From NCBI GenBank assembly GCA_022419385.1, contig JAJUBI010000004.1:2957286-3021285 (forward strand): a stretch of DNA of 64,000 nt, written 5' to 3'. The translations under genes and the position numbers were made by a program. Shown here piece after piece: positions 52,684 to 64,000 of the stretch (the first letter of the stretch is position 1; each line of letters opens with the position of its first letter). The DNA is from Paraconiothyrium sp. Pb-2020. Taxonomy: Eukaryota > Ascomycota > Dothideomycetes > Pleosporales > Didymosphaeriaceae. The notes under the pieces are model-generated. The model was not told the origin of the DNA. It searched no databases and saw only the letters and a program-made list of their open reading frames with translations.

Positions 52684-54965
52684 CGTGGGTTCGAGTTGGA
52701 AAGCAGGACTTCACATTTGTTTACGCTGCTTGACTTTTTCGCATTGTTCCGAAAATTTCCAGGGCCTCGGCGCTTCGTTTCACCGTGCTCGAGATTTTGG
52801 TGGATCGACCAGTCCCAGATAAGCTAGCGGCTAATGCAACCAATCACGGTGCATGGTCTTTCACAGTGTTTACACCCAGTTCGGATTTTTGGAAGACTAC
52901 TTCAGGCAGTCGCCTATGTAGCCCCAGTCCATGCCAGCAAGGATAGATACCGGTTACGTGTTCCCGGTTGAGCAGCCACAGTGGCCGACATCAAAACCGA
53001 ACATGAAAGGTGCCAGATTCTGAGCTCCCTGTGGTAGGTATGTTAGGACGTCAAACAATCAATTATAACCTGAAAACATATAGCCGTATCATTTGTTGGC
53101 ATAGGAGCCGGATCAGTCTTTTGTGTCGGCTACTGTGAGTGCTCTTCAAGCAGCGACTCCGTTCAAGAACGTTAACACAGTCTGCATTCTTCATGATCTA
53201 GCCACATCAATGGTTGTAACAGTTCTGTCCATGTCTTCGGTCTCTGTAAATGTTGTTTTGACTCGAAGCAACTGTTCATCTTGACCATGGGTAGCAATGG
53301 CCAGAATTTTGCCAGACGCCAAAATCATGCCTAGCCAGCACAAAAAAACTACAAACCTCCATCTATAACAGAATCTCATGTCTAGTAATACATCCAATAT
53401 GGTTCTCAAACCAAAACTGTTCTCCAGTGAAAAGATATCAAAGTACTTTATTACGAAAATGTTCTGGTGTGGAAATGTTCTCACATCAAAATCCTCTAAC
53501 CTTCATTTAACCCACAAAGACGTTCCACAATTTGAGAATATGTGCAGTTGAAAATCGTATTTTTAGTATCTCAAGTCCAGAAAATTTCTATTTATTAGGA
53601 CGGTCTAAGCTAAAAAAAATGTAGCAACAGTCTCTTAACACATCCTCCAATACCCTACCCGCGTGCTACGGCTATTTCGATTTCTGCACAGTTTTCGTGT
53701 TGGAAGGCGTTCCGCCTTCGAGGTATCGGTACTCCTAGAATGATAATAATCACCTTGTATTCATTGATATTCGATATGGCGTCAATGAATGCCTTGGCTT
53801 CCTTTCGACGTCCGGTGTCTTACTTACGGGCTGAAAGTAACTTTCAAATGCGGCTGTGAGCGCAAAAGCGATACCATATCCAGAATGATGTTGGTGCAGA
53901 AGCTATGCTCCCATGGTCTTAGATATTCCGAGGACTAGGGCAAGTGCGCAACCGGATTCTTTGAGGATGTTTCTGGATGGGTCAAGAACCGGGAATTGCG
54001 AGGCACGTGCTTGTTATGTATCCATGGATCAAGGTAGCTGTTCACATACAACTTCAAATGTTGACCATGAGGATGTGCTCCCAATGCGTATCTAGGGTTA
54101 TCTTCTTGTTCATAATTCATCATACCAAGACTCCCGTTATCTTGACTTTCAGATAGACCACCTCTATCTTTTCGTTACAGTCATTACCGACATTTCTATG
54201 CACCATCGGTTGAGCTTGCATATTGACATTTTGAGCAGTGAGCAACGCAATTGGGGGGTTTCGAGATATCTTATTCTGGACTCGTGTACGCGGTTTGCAT
54301 AAGCAGTGGTTGTTAGTCTCAGTGTGCAGCTTTCGCAGGTTGTCTGAGAGAAGGGCTCAGGTGCGTGGTTTTAAGCCATCTGCTTATATAACATTTGAAG
54401 AGAATGTGAGCTGTCATGAAAAATATCGTGTTCAGAGACGTGCGAGGGTATTGGCGTTGGCAAGCGAGGCGTATTGAATAGTATCGCGACATGAGTCGCA
54501 CACTTCACGGCGCACGCTTCCCGCACTGGGGACGGAACCGAAGGGCTCCACAGCGGGGCAGCAATCCCACCAGCGCACAACTATCTCGACGTCACGTCAA
54601 CAGAAAAAGACAGCCTTCGAGCAATAAAGATCCTCTACGTTCCAGTCGCTATCCAGCGACGAGAGGGAACGCTCGATAAAGTAGTACATAAAGGGTGCCG
54701 CCACCTCACCAGGCTAGCAACCCACAGAGATCCCGCAAGAGCCCACCAACCGCCAAACTGCACGACGATACGCTCCGCTCACCATGCCAGGCACGTAGCG
54801 CGCAAAACCATGCTGTTCGCGATACAGCGAGCCTCGCTCTTCCCTTTCGGAATCCACCTGCGCTCGAGTGCATAATCATGTCCGCGATCCACCGATGTCG
54901 GAGTGCAGAATATGGTCGAGGCTGTGTAAGAAGTCGTGTTGGGGAAGACGGGGGCGAGTGATTCA
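52684..54965. other. Long gene-free stretch, partly AT-rich
   Basis: The left end is the NOP4 promoter. Bases about 53100-53700 are AT-rich with many stop codons. No supported gene; the longest frame is under 100 residues. Confidence 0.5.
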
Positions 54966-55794
54966 CTACTCGTCACCACCCTTCTTCTTCTTCTTGGATG
55001 GTGCGGGTGCACCTTCCTTCTTCTGGTGTACGACGAAGCGCGTGTAGCACTCTTCAGGATCCCACTCGAAGCCGGCGAGGTAGGGGCTTTCGCCAAGCTC
55101 ATCGTCTGCCTGTTGCCGGTTGTCAGCACGTTTATTAAGGATTCGGCAGTACGGTTTGGAAACAATGAAGCCTTAGGCATCGGCACAATGCTGGCAATGA
55201 GGCTAGAGCAGCCCCACGAGATCAAGACATACCTTCTTCTTGAACTGCTTGTAGATGGCGTCCAGCGCATCCTTGATGGTGACACCCTTCAGGTTCCGTG
55301 CGGTGACTTCAAGTCCGAGTGGGAAGTGGAGGTCAATTTTGCGGACGAGCGGAGAGGTGAGGGGCTTCTTGAGGACCTCTGGATCGTCCACTGTCGTGGG
55401 AGACTTGTTCAGCTTCCTATCGGTCATTGTCAGCCTGGAGCCATCGAGCGAGGATATACCGCGGGGAGCCGGGCAACAGCGAGCTGATCAGTCGACTAGG
55501 TGGACGGATCCGAACACAGCGCAACAGAGGCATCAACTTACCAGCTCAGCTTTTGAGTCTCAGGGGCAATCTCGATCTTCTTGCCTTCCTTCTCTGTCTA
55601 CGTGTCAGCCCCACAACCCCTCACTTGAAGCCTGCGGCATGCAATTGGCACGGCGGGTGGAGCAACTTACCGAGATCAGCCATGTTGAAGACATCGGCGC
55701 GCAGGGAGCTTGCTCTCCGCTTTGCGGGCTCCTTCTTGGGCTCCTCTACGAGGGAGTCGACCTTCTTGAGGGCGTCTGCGGTGTCAGCTGCCAT
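54966..55794 (-). CDS. Small DUF6699-like protein
   Basis: Four exons (55794-55671, 55593-55542, 55416-55233, 55109-54966) give 167 residues starting MAADTADALKKVDSL. The second half carries the conserved block KIDLHFPLGLEVTARNLKG, then VTIKDALDAIYKQFKKK, YLAGFEWDPEECYTRF and a basic C-terminal tail (PSKKKKKG). From memory this block is the uncharacterised fungal domain DUF6699. No signal peptide; the lysine tail may bind nucleic acid or ribosomes. All junctions are GT-AG and in phase. Confidence 0.82.
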
Positions 55795-56782
55795 TGTGAT
55801 GGTGGCACAGCAAAGGAAGCTGGGGAAGAGAGCTGGATATAAGATGGAGCTCAATGAATGGGCTCAAAGGATAGTGCTTGAGAGAGGTTGGTCGGTCAGG
55901 CACAGGTGAGAGTGGAATGAAGAAGAGAAGGGGAGAAGGCGCAGGCGATGAGGGGTTATTCAAGCTGGCTTCCAGGACAGGAGACAGTCACTTGATCACG
56001 GCACCATGGTCCAATCGCGACCCACCCGCCGTGAGTGAGCTGCAAGGCGCACGGACGGGATCGTAGGGAATGCGGGGTAAGCTCCGCCAGCTCCCTTTGA
56101 CGGCACCGGCCATGCCCTGCCGCGCGCCAGCAAAATCGCAAAGACACATGATGAGGCTCTGGGACTGACTCTGTTCGCCCTGCAGGGTCGCTGCTGCATC
56201 GTGTCGCCATGTTGTGGCTTTGGGAGTGGTGAGCTCAACGTGGAACGACCATCACGCGAGCTCGTAAGGTTCAGGCTACGTCATCCTGGTTCACACGTGC
56301 ATTGTCTGTAGAACTCTCCGACGCGCCGATGCATCCTCAGCATGTCCACATGATGCTTATTCAATACACGTTCGGTCCGAGCGGTGTAATTCAATCAATT
56401 CGGCGTGGTGCTTGTCCCATTGTCAGTGGACGTCTCGCTCCTTCCTGACCCACCTTATACAAAGCGTTGCAACACTTGGAGACTCACTCAATCGTGGTAT
56501 CAGATACAGCCATTAATCACGTCTTAGGTCTAGTCAAGGCATCGCGGACTATACAAAGTATGTCAAGACTGTGTTGCTGCAGATAGGGACTTGACATGCG
56601 TTCCCTCAGCAGGGGTAAACCTCACAAATGCAGATGTAGTCCGCCTGCAGAAAGCTTCACGTGAGCATGAGTGTACCTAGGTATTAGTAGCACACCTTAT
56701 TAATGACACATGTCTGCTTTTGTATGCCATCTCAAGTGGTTAAAGCTGCCATACCAAAGCTACACACAGTACGAGCCTTGAC
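55795..56782. other. Intergenic, no gene seen
   Basis: Promoter of the small protein to the left and the 3' flank of the aldo/keto reductase to the right. Nothing else is supported. Confidence 0.45.
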
Positions 56783-58030
56783 TTACGAATGCCCCACGAT
56801 TGGCCTAGGCGTGTATAGCTCCTCGAGATACTTTTCCTCGTCCTCCGTCAGCGTCTTGCCTCTTGCTTCAAGTGCTTCATCGATCCTTTTTTCCGAGCTG
56901 AAGCCGATGATGGGCGAGGTAACCCGCTTGTTGATCCAGGCCAGAGCAACAGAGCTCATGCTCCAGCCATGCTTCTTCGCCAGTTCCTCCACGCGCTCAA
57001 TGGTCTTTCTGTCCGCTTCGTTCTGTGGACCGGTGGTCGACGTTCCAGCCTTCTTCTCACCTTCCGAACGAATGGTCTCACCGTAAGCAGCGGCAGGGCG
57101 GGCAAGATGACCGCGGCAAAGGGGTGCCCACTGTTCGCTATTAGCCCATGTCTACAACCGCAAGGCGCATGGCAGGCTCACCGGTATCAGACCCACTCCA
57201 GTGTCATTACAGAACCTGTTCATCTCGCGCTCCTCCTCCCTGTAGAGCAAGTTATAGTGATTCTGCATGCTCACGAACTTGGTCCATCCGTTCTTCTCTG
57301 CGACGAATTGCATCTGTGCAAACTGTACAGCCCACATAGAACTGGCACCGATGTAGCGTACCTTTCCACTCTTGATCAAGTCATGCAAAGCTTCCATCGT
57401 TTCCTCGATAGGCGTATTGGGGTCGAAGCGATGGATCTGCAACAGGTCGATGTAGTCAGTGTCTAAGCGTTGGAGCGACTTATTGACTGCGTTGAAAATG
57501 GCAGCGCGCGAAAGCCCGCCTTGGTTGGTGTAGTCCTTGATCTGGGGTAGCTCTTTAGGGTACTGGATGGCTCGGAGCTCGGGCTGTTCGCCGACGTAGC
57601 CGTAACATTTCGTGAGGATAACCAGCTTCTCGCGGGGTAGGTTGTACTTCTTGATCGCCTTACCAATTATTTCTTCAGAGATACCGTTCGAGTACACGTT
57701 TGCTAATTCACCTCAGCGTGAGGATAGCTGACTGAGCAATCAAGCAACTTGCATACCGGTGTCCCAAGTCGTAACGCCCTTGTCGTAGGCTGATTTGAGA
57801 AGACGAAACGTCTCTTCCTCCTCAATGACCCAGGGCTGCCTTGTGCATGTTAGTTAACACACTAAGCATGAGACACATCATGACGGCCCGCATACGCTGC
57901 CTTACCATTTTTTGGAGCCAAAACTCATAGCACCCAAGATGGGTACTGATACCTTCAATCCACTCTTTCCTAATCTTCTATACTCCGCTTTAGATTCCTT
58001 AAGGAGGCTTTGAATCAATGCATCAGTCAT
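56783..58030 (-). CDS. Aldo/keto reductase
   Basis: Four exons (58030-57906, 57839-57757, 57702-57182, 57130-56783) give 358 residues. AKR-superfamily enzymes reduce carbonyls with NADPH. The catalytic tetrad is visible: Asp and Tyr in TWDTANVYSNG, Lys in ILTKCYG, and His in LLQIHRFD. Family segments include LGKSGLKVSVPILGAMSFGS, RYIGASSMWA, MQNHYNLLYREEEREM and WAPLCRGHLARP, then the cofactor-binding IIGFSSEKRI. This form is often labelled versiconal hemiacetal acetate reductase-like in fungi, but without an aflatoxin-type cluster nearby that label is unproven. Usual length is about 340-360. Confidence 0.93.
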
Positions 58031-58800
58031 TATGGTGATACAATTCCAGTGAATCGTGATGGTGGGGTTGTGAGCTCAACGTGGGGTGGGGTATTTCTGT
58101 GACGGCAGGAAGATGCAGATAGCGGGACAACATCCCGCTGGGATCATCAATGGCTTTATATATCCGAACATCGTGACGTGTGAACGGCTGATTAGGAAGC
58201 GAGACGGAAGAATACGTCTTACAAGGCGGATTTTGCGGTGATAGATGGTAACATCGACACATCCATGGCTGCTGATGCCATTCTAGCGCGCTTTAGGAAT
58301 CCCATGCCCCGCTTGTCCCATACCTGCTAAAATTGCACATTTGGTGCAGGATAACTCGAGGTATGGTCTCAACTTCTTCAAGATCCAGAAAACGCAGGGT
58401 GTTGAGCGAAGCTGTTTTATGAAGAGCGCGGATTTTCACTACACATATTCAGAGTCTGCTCCAGATCGCTAGGCTATACAGATAGTAGCAATGTAGGTAC
58501 TGTAGACGGTGTATAGTATCGCGTGTACATCTTGTAGATGTCTGAGGGGACAAATAGGAACCGGGTGAGTCAAAATACGTGCATATACCGCAATCCTCAC
58601 ACTGCCAGAATGCCAGGCTTTGCACGGAGTAGACGCAGACGCATGCGTCAATCATTGACAAGAGGCCGCGTGCGACAGCTGGTATCAAGTTTTGTTCGTT
58701 GAACGTGATTTTGAGCTATGTCCCCAATGGCGCCTGTTTGCACATCCGAATGCAGGAAAGCTCATATGCCCGTAAAGAAACCCGTACCCTCATAACCCGC
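58031..58800. other. Intergenic, no gene seen
   Basis: Promoter of the aldo/keto reductase and 3' flank of the ribosomal protein gene; nothing else is supported. Confidence 0.45.
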
Positions 58801-59748
58801 TTATGCGTCCTCAACAATGTTACCCCGCTCCGAAACATACAGACCGTCCAAGAACTTTCGGATATCCTTGTTGCGAACACGGCAGATCTGCTGGATGTCG
58901 GCGGCGCTCTGGGAGACGTCCTCGATGCTGTTTCCAGAGAGCTGGAGCTCATCCTTGACGTTCTTGGAGGCTTCGACGTGGACACCAGGCCTCATGTTGA
59001 CCCTTCGGACGATCTTCTCGCCGATGAAGTTTCGGATCTCAACCTCGAAGCAGTCGGTCTCCTTGTTCTTCTCAACGTTGACGTTGATGGGAAAATGGGC
59101 GTAGACATATCGCATCTTGTACTTGAAGCCCTTGGTAACACCGATGATCAAGTTGTTCTACAGCAGTCAGCTCCGCTATCCCATGTTCTAGCTCAACCGG
59201 GGAGCCAGTCGCGACGTACGATGATAGTGCGGACAGTGCGGAGAGTGGCGACGCTCTTGCGCGAACCGTGGTGGAGCTCGATCTTGATGAGGTTCTTCTT
59301 GGGCTGTCAAGTAATTAGCATACATCGACCCAGAGTCATTGTACACATACGTGTGTGAAGGAGACAGCCAAGTGACCCAACGACTTGGTGAGTTTGCCCT
59401 AGTATTGTAAGCTGGATGTCCCGTGGTTGTTTCTGCGACGTGCTTACTCGGGGACCTGTGGAGCATGGTCAGTAAAAATATTACTTCTCAAAGCCAAGCA
59501 AATCACTCACCCTCAACGACGACATTCCTGGTCTTGATAGCGACCTTGACCCCCTCAGGGATCTCGAGAAGTTCCTCGGAGTGGCTGTTGCGCAATTGTC
59601 AGTCCAGTTCCCTGTGATTGAAAGGATGCGAAAGTGCGAGTAAAGCCCAGCGTCAGGCTTGTATCCGTCGGCTGGGACTCGTGGGACAAATGGTGCAATT
59701 CGGTATGGAAAGCGTGGGATGCGGTCGGAAAGCGTACATGTACTTCAT
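58801..59748 (-). CDS. RPL9: 60S ribosomal protein L9 (uL6)
   Basis: Six exons on the minus strand (59748-59738, 59584-59511, 59455-59448, 59398-59351, 59303-59220, 59157-58801) give 193 residues, the normal length. It starts MKYI, then HSEELLEIPEGVKVAIKTRNVVVEGPRG, followed by LTKSLGHLAVSFTH, PKKNLIKIELHHGSRK, GVTKGFKYKMRYVYAHFPINVNVEKN and the NFIGEKIVRRVNM block. The first exon holds 11 nt and the third only 8 nt (GTCCCCGA), a micro-exon needed to keep the conserved VEGPRGKLTKS. All splice sites are GT-AG. It belongs to the large subunit near the sarcin-ricin/P-stalk region. Confidence 0.96.
59448..59455 (-). other. 8-nt micro-exon of RPL9
   Basis: GTCCCCGA between a CAG acceptor and a GTAAGC donor. 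With the preceding G it encodes Gly-Pro-Arg of the conserved GPRGKLTK stretch; skipping it would shift the frame. Confidence 0.85.
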
Positions 59749-60178
59749 CTTGACGGCGGCGTCGTGGGTTGGTGTTGTTGTCGCTGGTGGCTGCTGAAAA
59801 TGAGAAGTTCTAGCAGCCGCGACGCTTGTGTGGGCTTCTTGGCTCGGTTATTTTTGCGTTCTTTCCTTCTTGGGTGCTAGCGTGGTGCGACCTGACCTGC
59901 GACACCAAGGCATGCCACATCGCATGGACTGTGTTTCGTTGCCGTTGAACGAACCGTGAATTCTGCTATTACTCATTCATGCTACTGCATATAATATGTC
60001 CACCTGCATGTAGTGTTTGGTGTCCTCTTCGCCTTGAGCGGCCGGCCCGTGGCTTATGTATGGTTTTGGCCTCTGCACATCCTTCAAACCTTTACTCATC
60101 CGAACAGAAAACCGCAGACGGTCGTTGAGATTCAAGACGGGTGATACGTTCAACATTTCGCACTTGCGATGCCATGAT
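59749..60178. other. Intergenic, RPL9 promoter
   Basis: Promoter region of the ribosomal protein gene; nothing else is supported. Confidence 0.4.
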
Positions 60179-61818
60179 CTATACAAGTGGCCCCTTCTGC
60201 TTGCAGATTTCCCACGGACCGCCTTCTGCAACTGCTACGTACATGGCTTGAAGCTTGTTTTTGGAGACGTGGCCTCCAATCAATGCCTCTATAAACACGT
60301 TCGCCTTCTGCGCGCACCACTGTTCCATGAAAATTGCTTCCTCTCCTTCCCGAACCTGGTCTCGTTTCATGCTATCATGGGCCATTCTTCGCCACCAAGT
60401 ACCGTATGATACTTGAAGAGGTAACCGCATGACCAGTGCGCTTAACAGGAACGGTTCCTGCTTCTCTGCGTACTGGACAGATGCCGCTATCAATGCTGCA
60501 CACTGGCCCTCTTCCTCTTCTAAATTCGCAACATCAAGGTTCGGCAACAACGGGAAAGTAATCCTCAATGTCAAGCACAAATGAAGGACCAGGATTCGCA
60601 CGTAAAAGCAACGAATTAGCCCCTCGAATATGTTGAACCACTCAAACTCGAGCGACTTCGGACAATATTTTGCCAGCTCTTCGTCGAGTGTATCCACCGA
60701 CACTGTGCGTTTGATCAATGCCGCATCGATCCTGGGAGCTATTATCTCAGAATAGCGGCAATAGAGATGCTGCGCTAATGACAACGCCTCTATACTTGCG
60801 TCGACGTGAAAAGGGTCTCTGTGGACCTGTCGAACCAACGTTACCAATCGAGGCAATTGTATCATATGCCGCGCAATCTCCGTGGAAATGCAGGTGAAAT
60901 CTTCACATCGCCTTTCTGAAATCTCCGGCGGTGGTAAGTCTAGCCATTCGTTTGAGTCGAAGGTAGATCGACAGCCCCCAAAAATAGCTTCTGAGAACTG
61001 AAGGCATTAGCCTATGTATACTTGATTTACTTGAAGTGGTACTTACATCATGATTAAGTGCAGCATAGAATAACGATCGACTCATGTCATCTGCTTTAAG
61101 TTGTGGTCCTCGTGCTAAGAGTAATACTATGAGTCCCTTGTAATGCGACTGCCACCTCATTTCCCGAAAAGCAAAGACTTGCTGTGCACAGTCAGTTGCT
61201 GGTCTTCCAAGTGACCACTACTCGGGGTGGTGATGACTTCCTCACCTCGAATAACAGAAGAACGTTCACTGCTGCTAACGTCTCGGTCGCAAATTTCGTA
61301 TCGTCGTCAGAATTTAGGACATTCTGCAAACTCACTAGCGCAGCACTATATTTTCTACTCGTAACCGCATCGCTTATCCCTCTCTTGCAATGATAAGCCG
61401 CATTTGCGGATAAGAAACAATCTGCCGCGTCGTCCAGCGCTGGATTTGTGCCGAGCCTTGCTGGCACCGACGATATCCAACAACCCCAGAGGAAGGTCGA
61501 ATTCCAGTTTGCGCCATTCTCACCCAGTAACCGTGAGAACCCTGCGCACAGATACACTTCACGAGAGAACATGGGTCGCGGTATGCCGGGGCTTTGAGGA
61601 TTGGAAAGACTTTTTCCATTTGGCCTACAATCCCCTATGCGACATCTTGACGTTGACACCGTACTGAAAGTATGAAAGATGCCTTCTCCAAATCTAGCCT
61701 CTTTGACCGACCGAATCATCAAAGTCTTGGCTTTTGTATTCGAGGAATCCAAGCGTTCATCCTGCGTGTTCCGGAGCGCGAGTTCCGCACGGCCAGTACC
61801 TGTTCCGCCAGTTCGCAC
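60179..61818 (-). CDS. Fungal transcription-factor-like protein, no zinc cluster seen
   Basis: Three exons (61818-61246, 61181-61047, 60997-60179) give 508 residues if the start at 61818 is right. The sequence matches the variable C-terminal region of fungal Zn(II)2Cys6-type regulators: the FTFLGSWIGSVPSRLG-like segment here reads NSTFLWGCWISSVPARLG, then SPALDDAA, KYSAALVSLQNVLNS, ETLAAVNVLLLFE, LARGPQLKADDMSRSLFY and a long helical end. No CxxCxxxxKxxC zinc cluster is found upstream on this strand to about 62.9 kb, so it is either a truncated regulator, a co-regulator without DNA-binding domain, or has an N-terminal exon I could not identify. The first 40 residues are doubtful. Confidence 0.75.
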
Positions 61819-63716
61819 ATCTGAAAATCGCGAAGTTTTTGAATATTCATATGCACAAGGGCGATTCTTCTTCCGGCATTGGCCGCATGTCGGACGTTTC
61901 TCATCGCACTGCAGGCATTAGCGATAGTAAGTTCATCCACTAGTGAATGCTCACTTTTACTTTGCGTCGTCGGCAGACGTCACATTTGTCTTGCTGGGTC
62001 ATTCTATTCGGACGTTGAGAAATGCCGATTGAAAAGGTTCCACTGTTTCAGTACTCTGAGTCTTCTGAAGTTTGCAAATTCTTTAATACCTCAGCTTTTA
62101 GATCGCACATGGTTCGAAACGCTTGACCACTCTGCGGCTTCCCGATCGAATTCCGACGGTGCTTCTGATTTGGGCATCTGCAATAGTCCTCCGAGGTAGA
62201 ATCTATTAGCAGGCATGACAATTGCAGAGGGTGTTGCGTGTGCCCGTGCCTGGGTCAAAACGGGGTGGATTCTATGATTGTACACGGCCCGAGCGTGAAA
62301 CCTCGCATTTTCTAACCACTTTAGGTGATGATTTACCAGCCTCCAGGCTTGTCTAGCGTCAGGTGGCTACCTGCCTGTCTCATTCGTTGACAGCAGCCTC
62401 ACTATGTGGCGGCTCTCCCAGTAACAAAACCTGTCGGTGCAGACATTCTTACAGTTAATGACTCCGATATCATTTCGACCACCCAGCTGCCTGCGCTCCA
62501 GCTCTTCCATGGCTTACTGACCATCATGGTACGTCAGCAAGTCTAGGGTGTTCGGTCAAGTTCGTCAAGCTCAAATACGGAAACCATGGCTTCAGATCGA
62601 GTATTCCACCCAATCGTCCAATTCGCAGCATGCAAATGGAGACAAATGGATAGCGGGTCATCTCATCCACGTTGATAGAGCCCTACTGACTCATACGCTA
62701 TCCGGACAATAGGCATTCCAAGCGCACGCATTTTTTCTGGCTGAGATCCGACACAACGCTTATTCTACAGCATCGGTCAAAGTATGAGACAAGACCGAGT
62801 GCCGGGAACCTGTAATGCGCGCGTACATCCATTCTCTGCCATAAGCACCTTGCGGCATGTCGCCTTCTGCCGTAGTGTCTTCTCTTGAACGAGATCTGCA
62901 GTACATATGTATACATCTACCTTCCTATGCACTGTCGGTTTTGGTCTAGATACCCTCCTCCTACCGCAGCCCATACGTGAGCTGCAAATGGTTCATGGTC
63001 ATCCCACTCGCGTTCGTGGGCGTTCCACGTTCGCTTTCCGCAACACTAGCTCCGCAGCCTCTAGATCAGGCTTCATGTCATTCTTTTAGGCCATGTTCAA
63101 CGCTTTGCTCGATGGTGGAACACCTCAGGCATTCACAACGCCAATGCGCGGGACGGCGTGCAGATTGGCGAACTTCTCGGAGAGGTTGTATGACATCGTG
63201 AGTCCGCTCATTGCGCAGCATCTATATGATGCGGACGGAGTAGAAGGGCTTCGACAGTGTCCTCATTGGCCGGGTGGAACCACGTTTGCATGTGTGGTCA
63301 TAACGGCGATGTTGCCCGACATGTACCTCGGAAAGCAAGTATGTGACGTAGCTCGATCTCTGTAGTCGCTCAACCAGTAAACATCAGCACATGCGAAGCA
63401 GCTGTTGATGCACCGCACATTTTCGTGCACTTACACCATGTAGCTTGGATACCTTGCGACAACCTGCACATGGCAGTGTATCCGTTGAGGCCGTCGCCAA
63501 TTGTGGCTAGAGAGAGTTCAATTGCAGGTGTTGATGACCTCCTTCCCTTGAGTGTCGCACGCCGCTTCCTTCGCTGAGAGTAGACGCGGAAGGCACTCAT
63601 CGTACAATTGCTCGACAGCAACAGACTTTCTTCCTTCCGACACTCCGCTGCCGTTTGGCAATAGCAACGCACCTATTTCACCACTCAATACCCTGCCGCG
63701 GCTGCCACACGCAACC
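61819..63716. other. Gene-poor stretch
   Basis: No gene is supported. A plus-strand frame at 63093-63365 (TPQAFTTPMRG, LYDADGVEGLRQCPHWPGG) has normal composition but no family match. The last part is the promoter of the partial gene at 63717. Confidence 0.4.
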
Positions 63717-64000
63717 ATGATCTTCCTTTCGCTCCTACTGTTGACCTTCCTGGCAGCCGCTTCCGTCTTTGACTCCCGTAGCCCTCCCTTCTGCGGAAAT
63801 CCCTTTCCACTCACGTCCAAGAACCTCGATGTTTTCGAAGGCCTTATCAATGGCTCCCTCAACGCTGAACAGGGCTCCGCCGACCTCCTCAACATGCAGA
63901 GCTATGGTGGCCCGCGGGAGTGGCCACGCAACGATCAAAACAAGGTCGTCATCAAGTATTGTTTCGAAACCCAGGATGCCCGCAAACAGGTCGGCCGGCC
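63717..64000 (+). CDS. Secreted protein start, probably zinc metallopeptidase (partial)
   Basis: The frame opens at the ATG in a CAACC context and runs off the window after 94 codons. A signal peptide (MIFLSLLLLTFLAAASVF) is followed by PFCGNPFPLTSKNL. A propeptide-like segment ends in MQSYGGPREWPRND, then VVIKYCFETQDARKQVG. The W-P-x-N-D...IKYC-x-T-x-x-A pattern resembles the mature start of fungal secreted astacin-type (M12) zincins. The HExxH zinc site, if present, is beyond the window, so the enzymatic call is an inference. Confidence 0.65.
   Translation, partial: MIFLSLLLLTFLAAASVFDSRSPPFCGNPFPLTSKNLDVFEGLINGSLNAEQGSADLLNMQSYGGPREWPRNDQNKVVIKYCFETQDARKQVGR

Noticed and set aside
12000..62000. 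Biosynthetic gene cluster
   Set aside because: An aldo/keto reductase, a monooxygenase relic and a regulator-like gene are present but far apart, with no backbone synthase.

Overview
The window is a piece of a filamentous ascomycete genome. Intron-rich genes with short GT-AG introns (mostly 45-70 nt), a tRNA with an anticodon-loop intron, a two-module fungal cellulase, a GH28 pectinase, a class II-type peroxidase, fungal RRN6 and SPC25 proteins and an apparently complete ribosomal protein gene all point the same way. Several hypothetical proteins look like those of Dothideomycetes (Capnodiales/Mycosphaerellales), but that placement is an inference.

Layout. 0.3-13.9 kb: a lipocalin-like survival factor (SVF1), a strongly divergent histone H4 variant, a TauD-type dioxygenase, a small membrane protein, the splicing helicase PRP22 and an amino-acid/choline-type permease. 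14-17.4 kb: a recent-looking, repeat-rich patch with two diverged copies of a coding fragment, a 14-bp minisatellite and a 387-residue protein carrying about 18 copies of an Ala-Lys-Gly pentapeptide. 17.8 kb: tRNA-Asn. 18.3-29.8 kb, all on the minus strand: GH6 cellobiohydrolase with CBM1, GH28 exo-polygalacturonase, an orphan protein, a spherulin-4-like protein, a CTR copper transporter and a secreted peroxidase, with AT-rich or empty spacers. 31-39 kb: a dense housekeeping block (DHX35-like helicase, SPC25, RRN6, a coiled-coil protein). 39.2-46.8 kb: a cysteine-containing secreted protein whose signal-peptide ORF and body lie in different frames, a Baeyer-Villiger monooxygenase relic with tandem repeats, a nine-exon agmatinase, a cytochrome b5-like protein and a small Cys/His protein. 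46.8-50.4 kb is a gene-poor stretch. 50.4-61.8 kb: NOP4, a small DUF6699-like protein, an aldo/keto reductase, ribosomal protein L9 with an 8-nt micro-exon, and a fungal transcription-factor-like protein without a visible zinc cluster. The last 284 bases open a secreted, probably metallopeptidase, gene that runs off the window.

How it fits together. Ribosome and splicing genes (NOP4, RRN6, RPL9, PRP22, DHX35) are interleaved with genes for plant-biomass attack and oxidant or metal handling (GH6, GH28, peroxidase, CTR, agmatinase). There is no convincing single operon-like or biosynthetic cluster. The most unusual items are the H4 variant, the AKG-repeat protein in its repeat patch, the frame-broken secreted protein, and a 42-bp direct repeat that brackets the tRNA and the cellulase gene.
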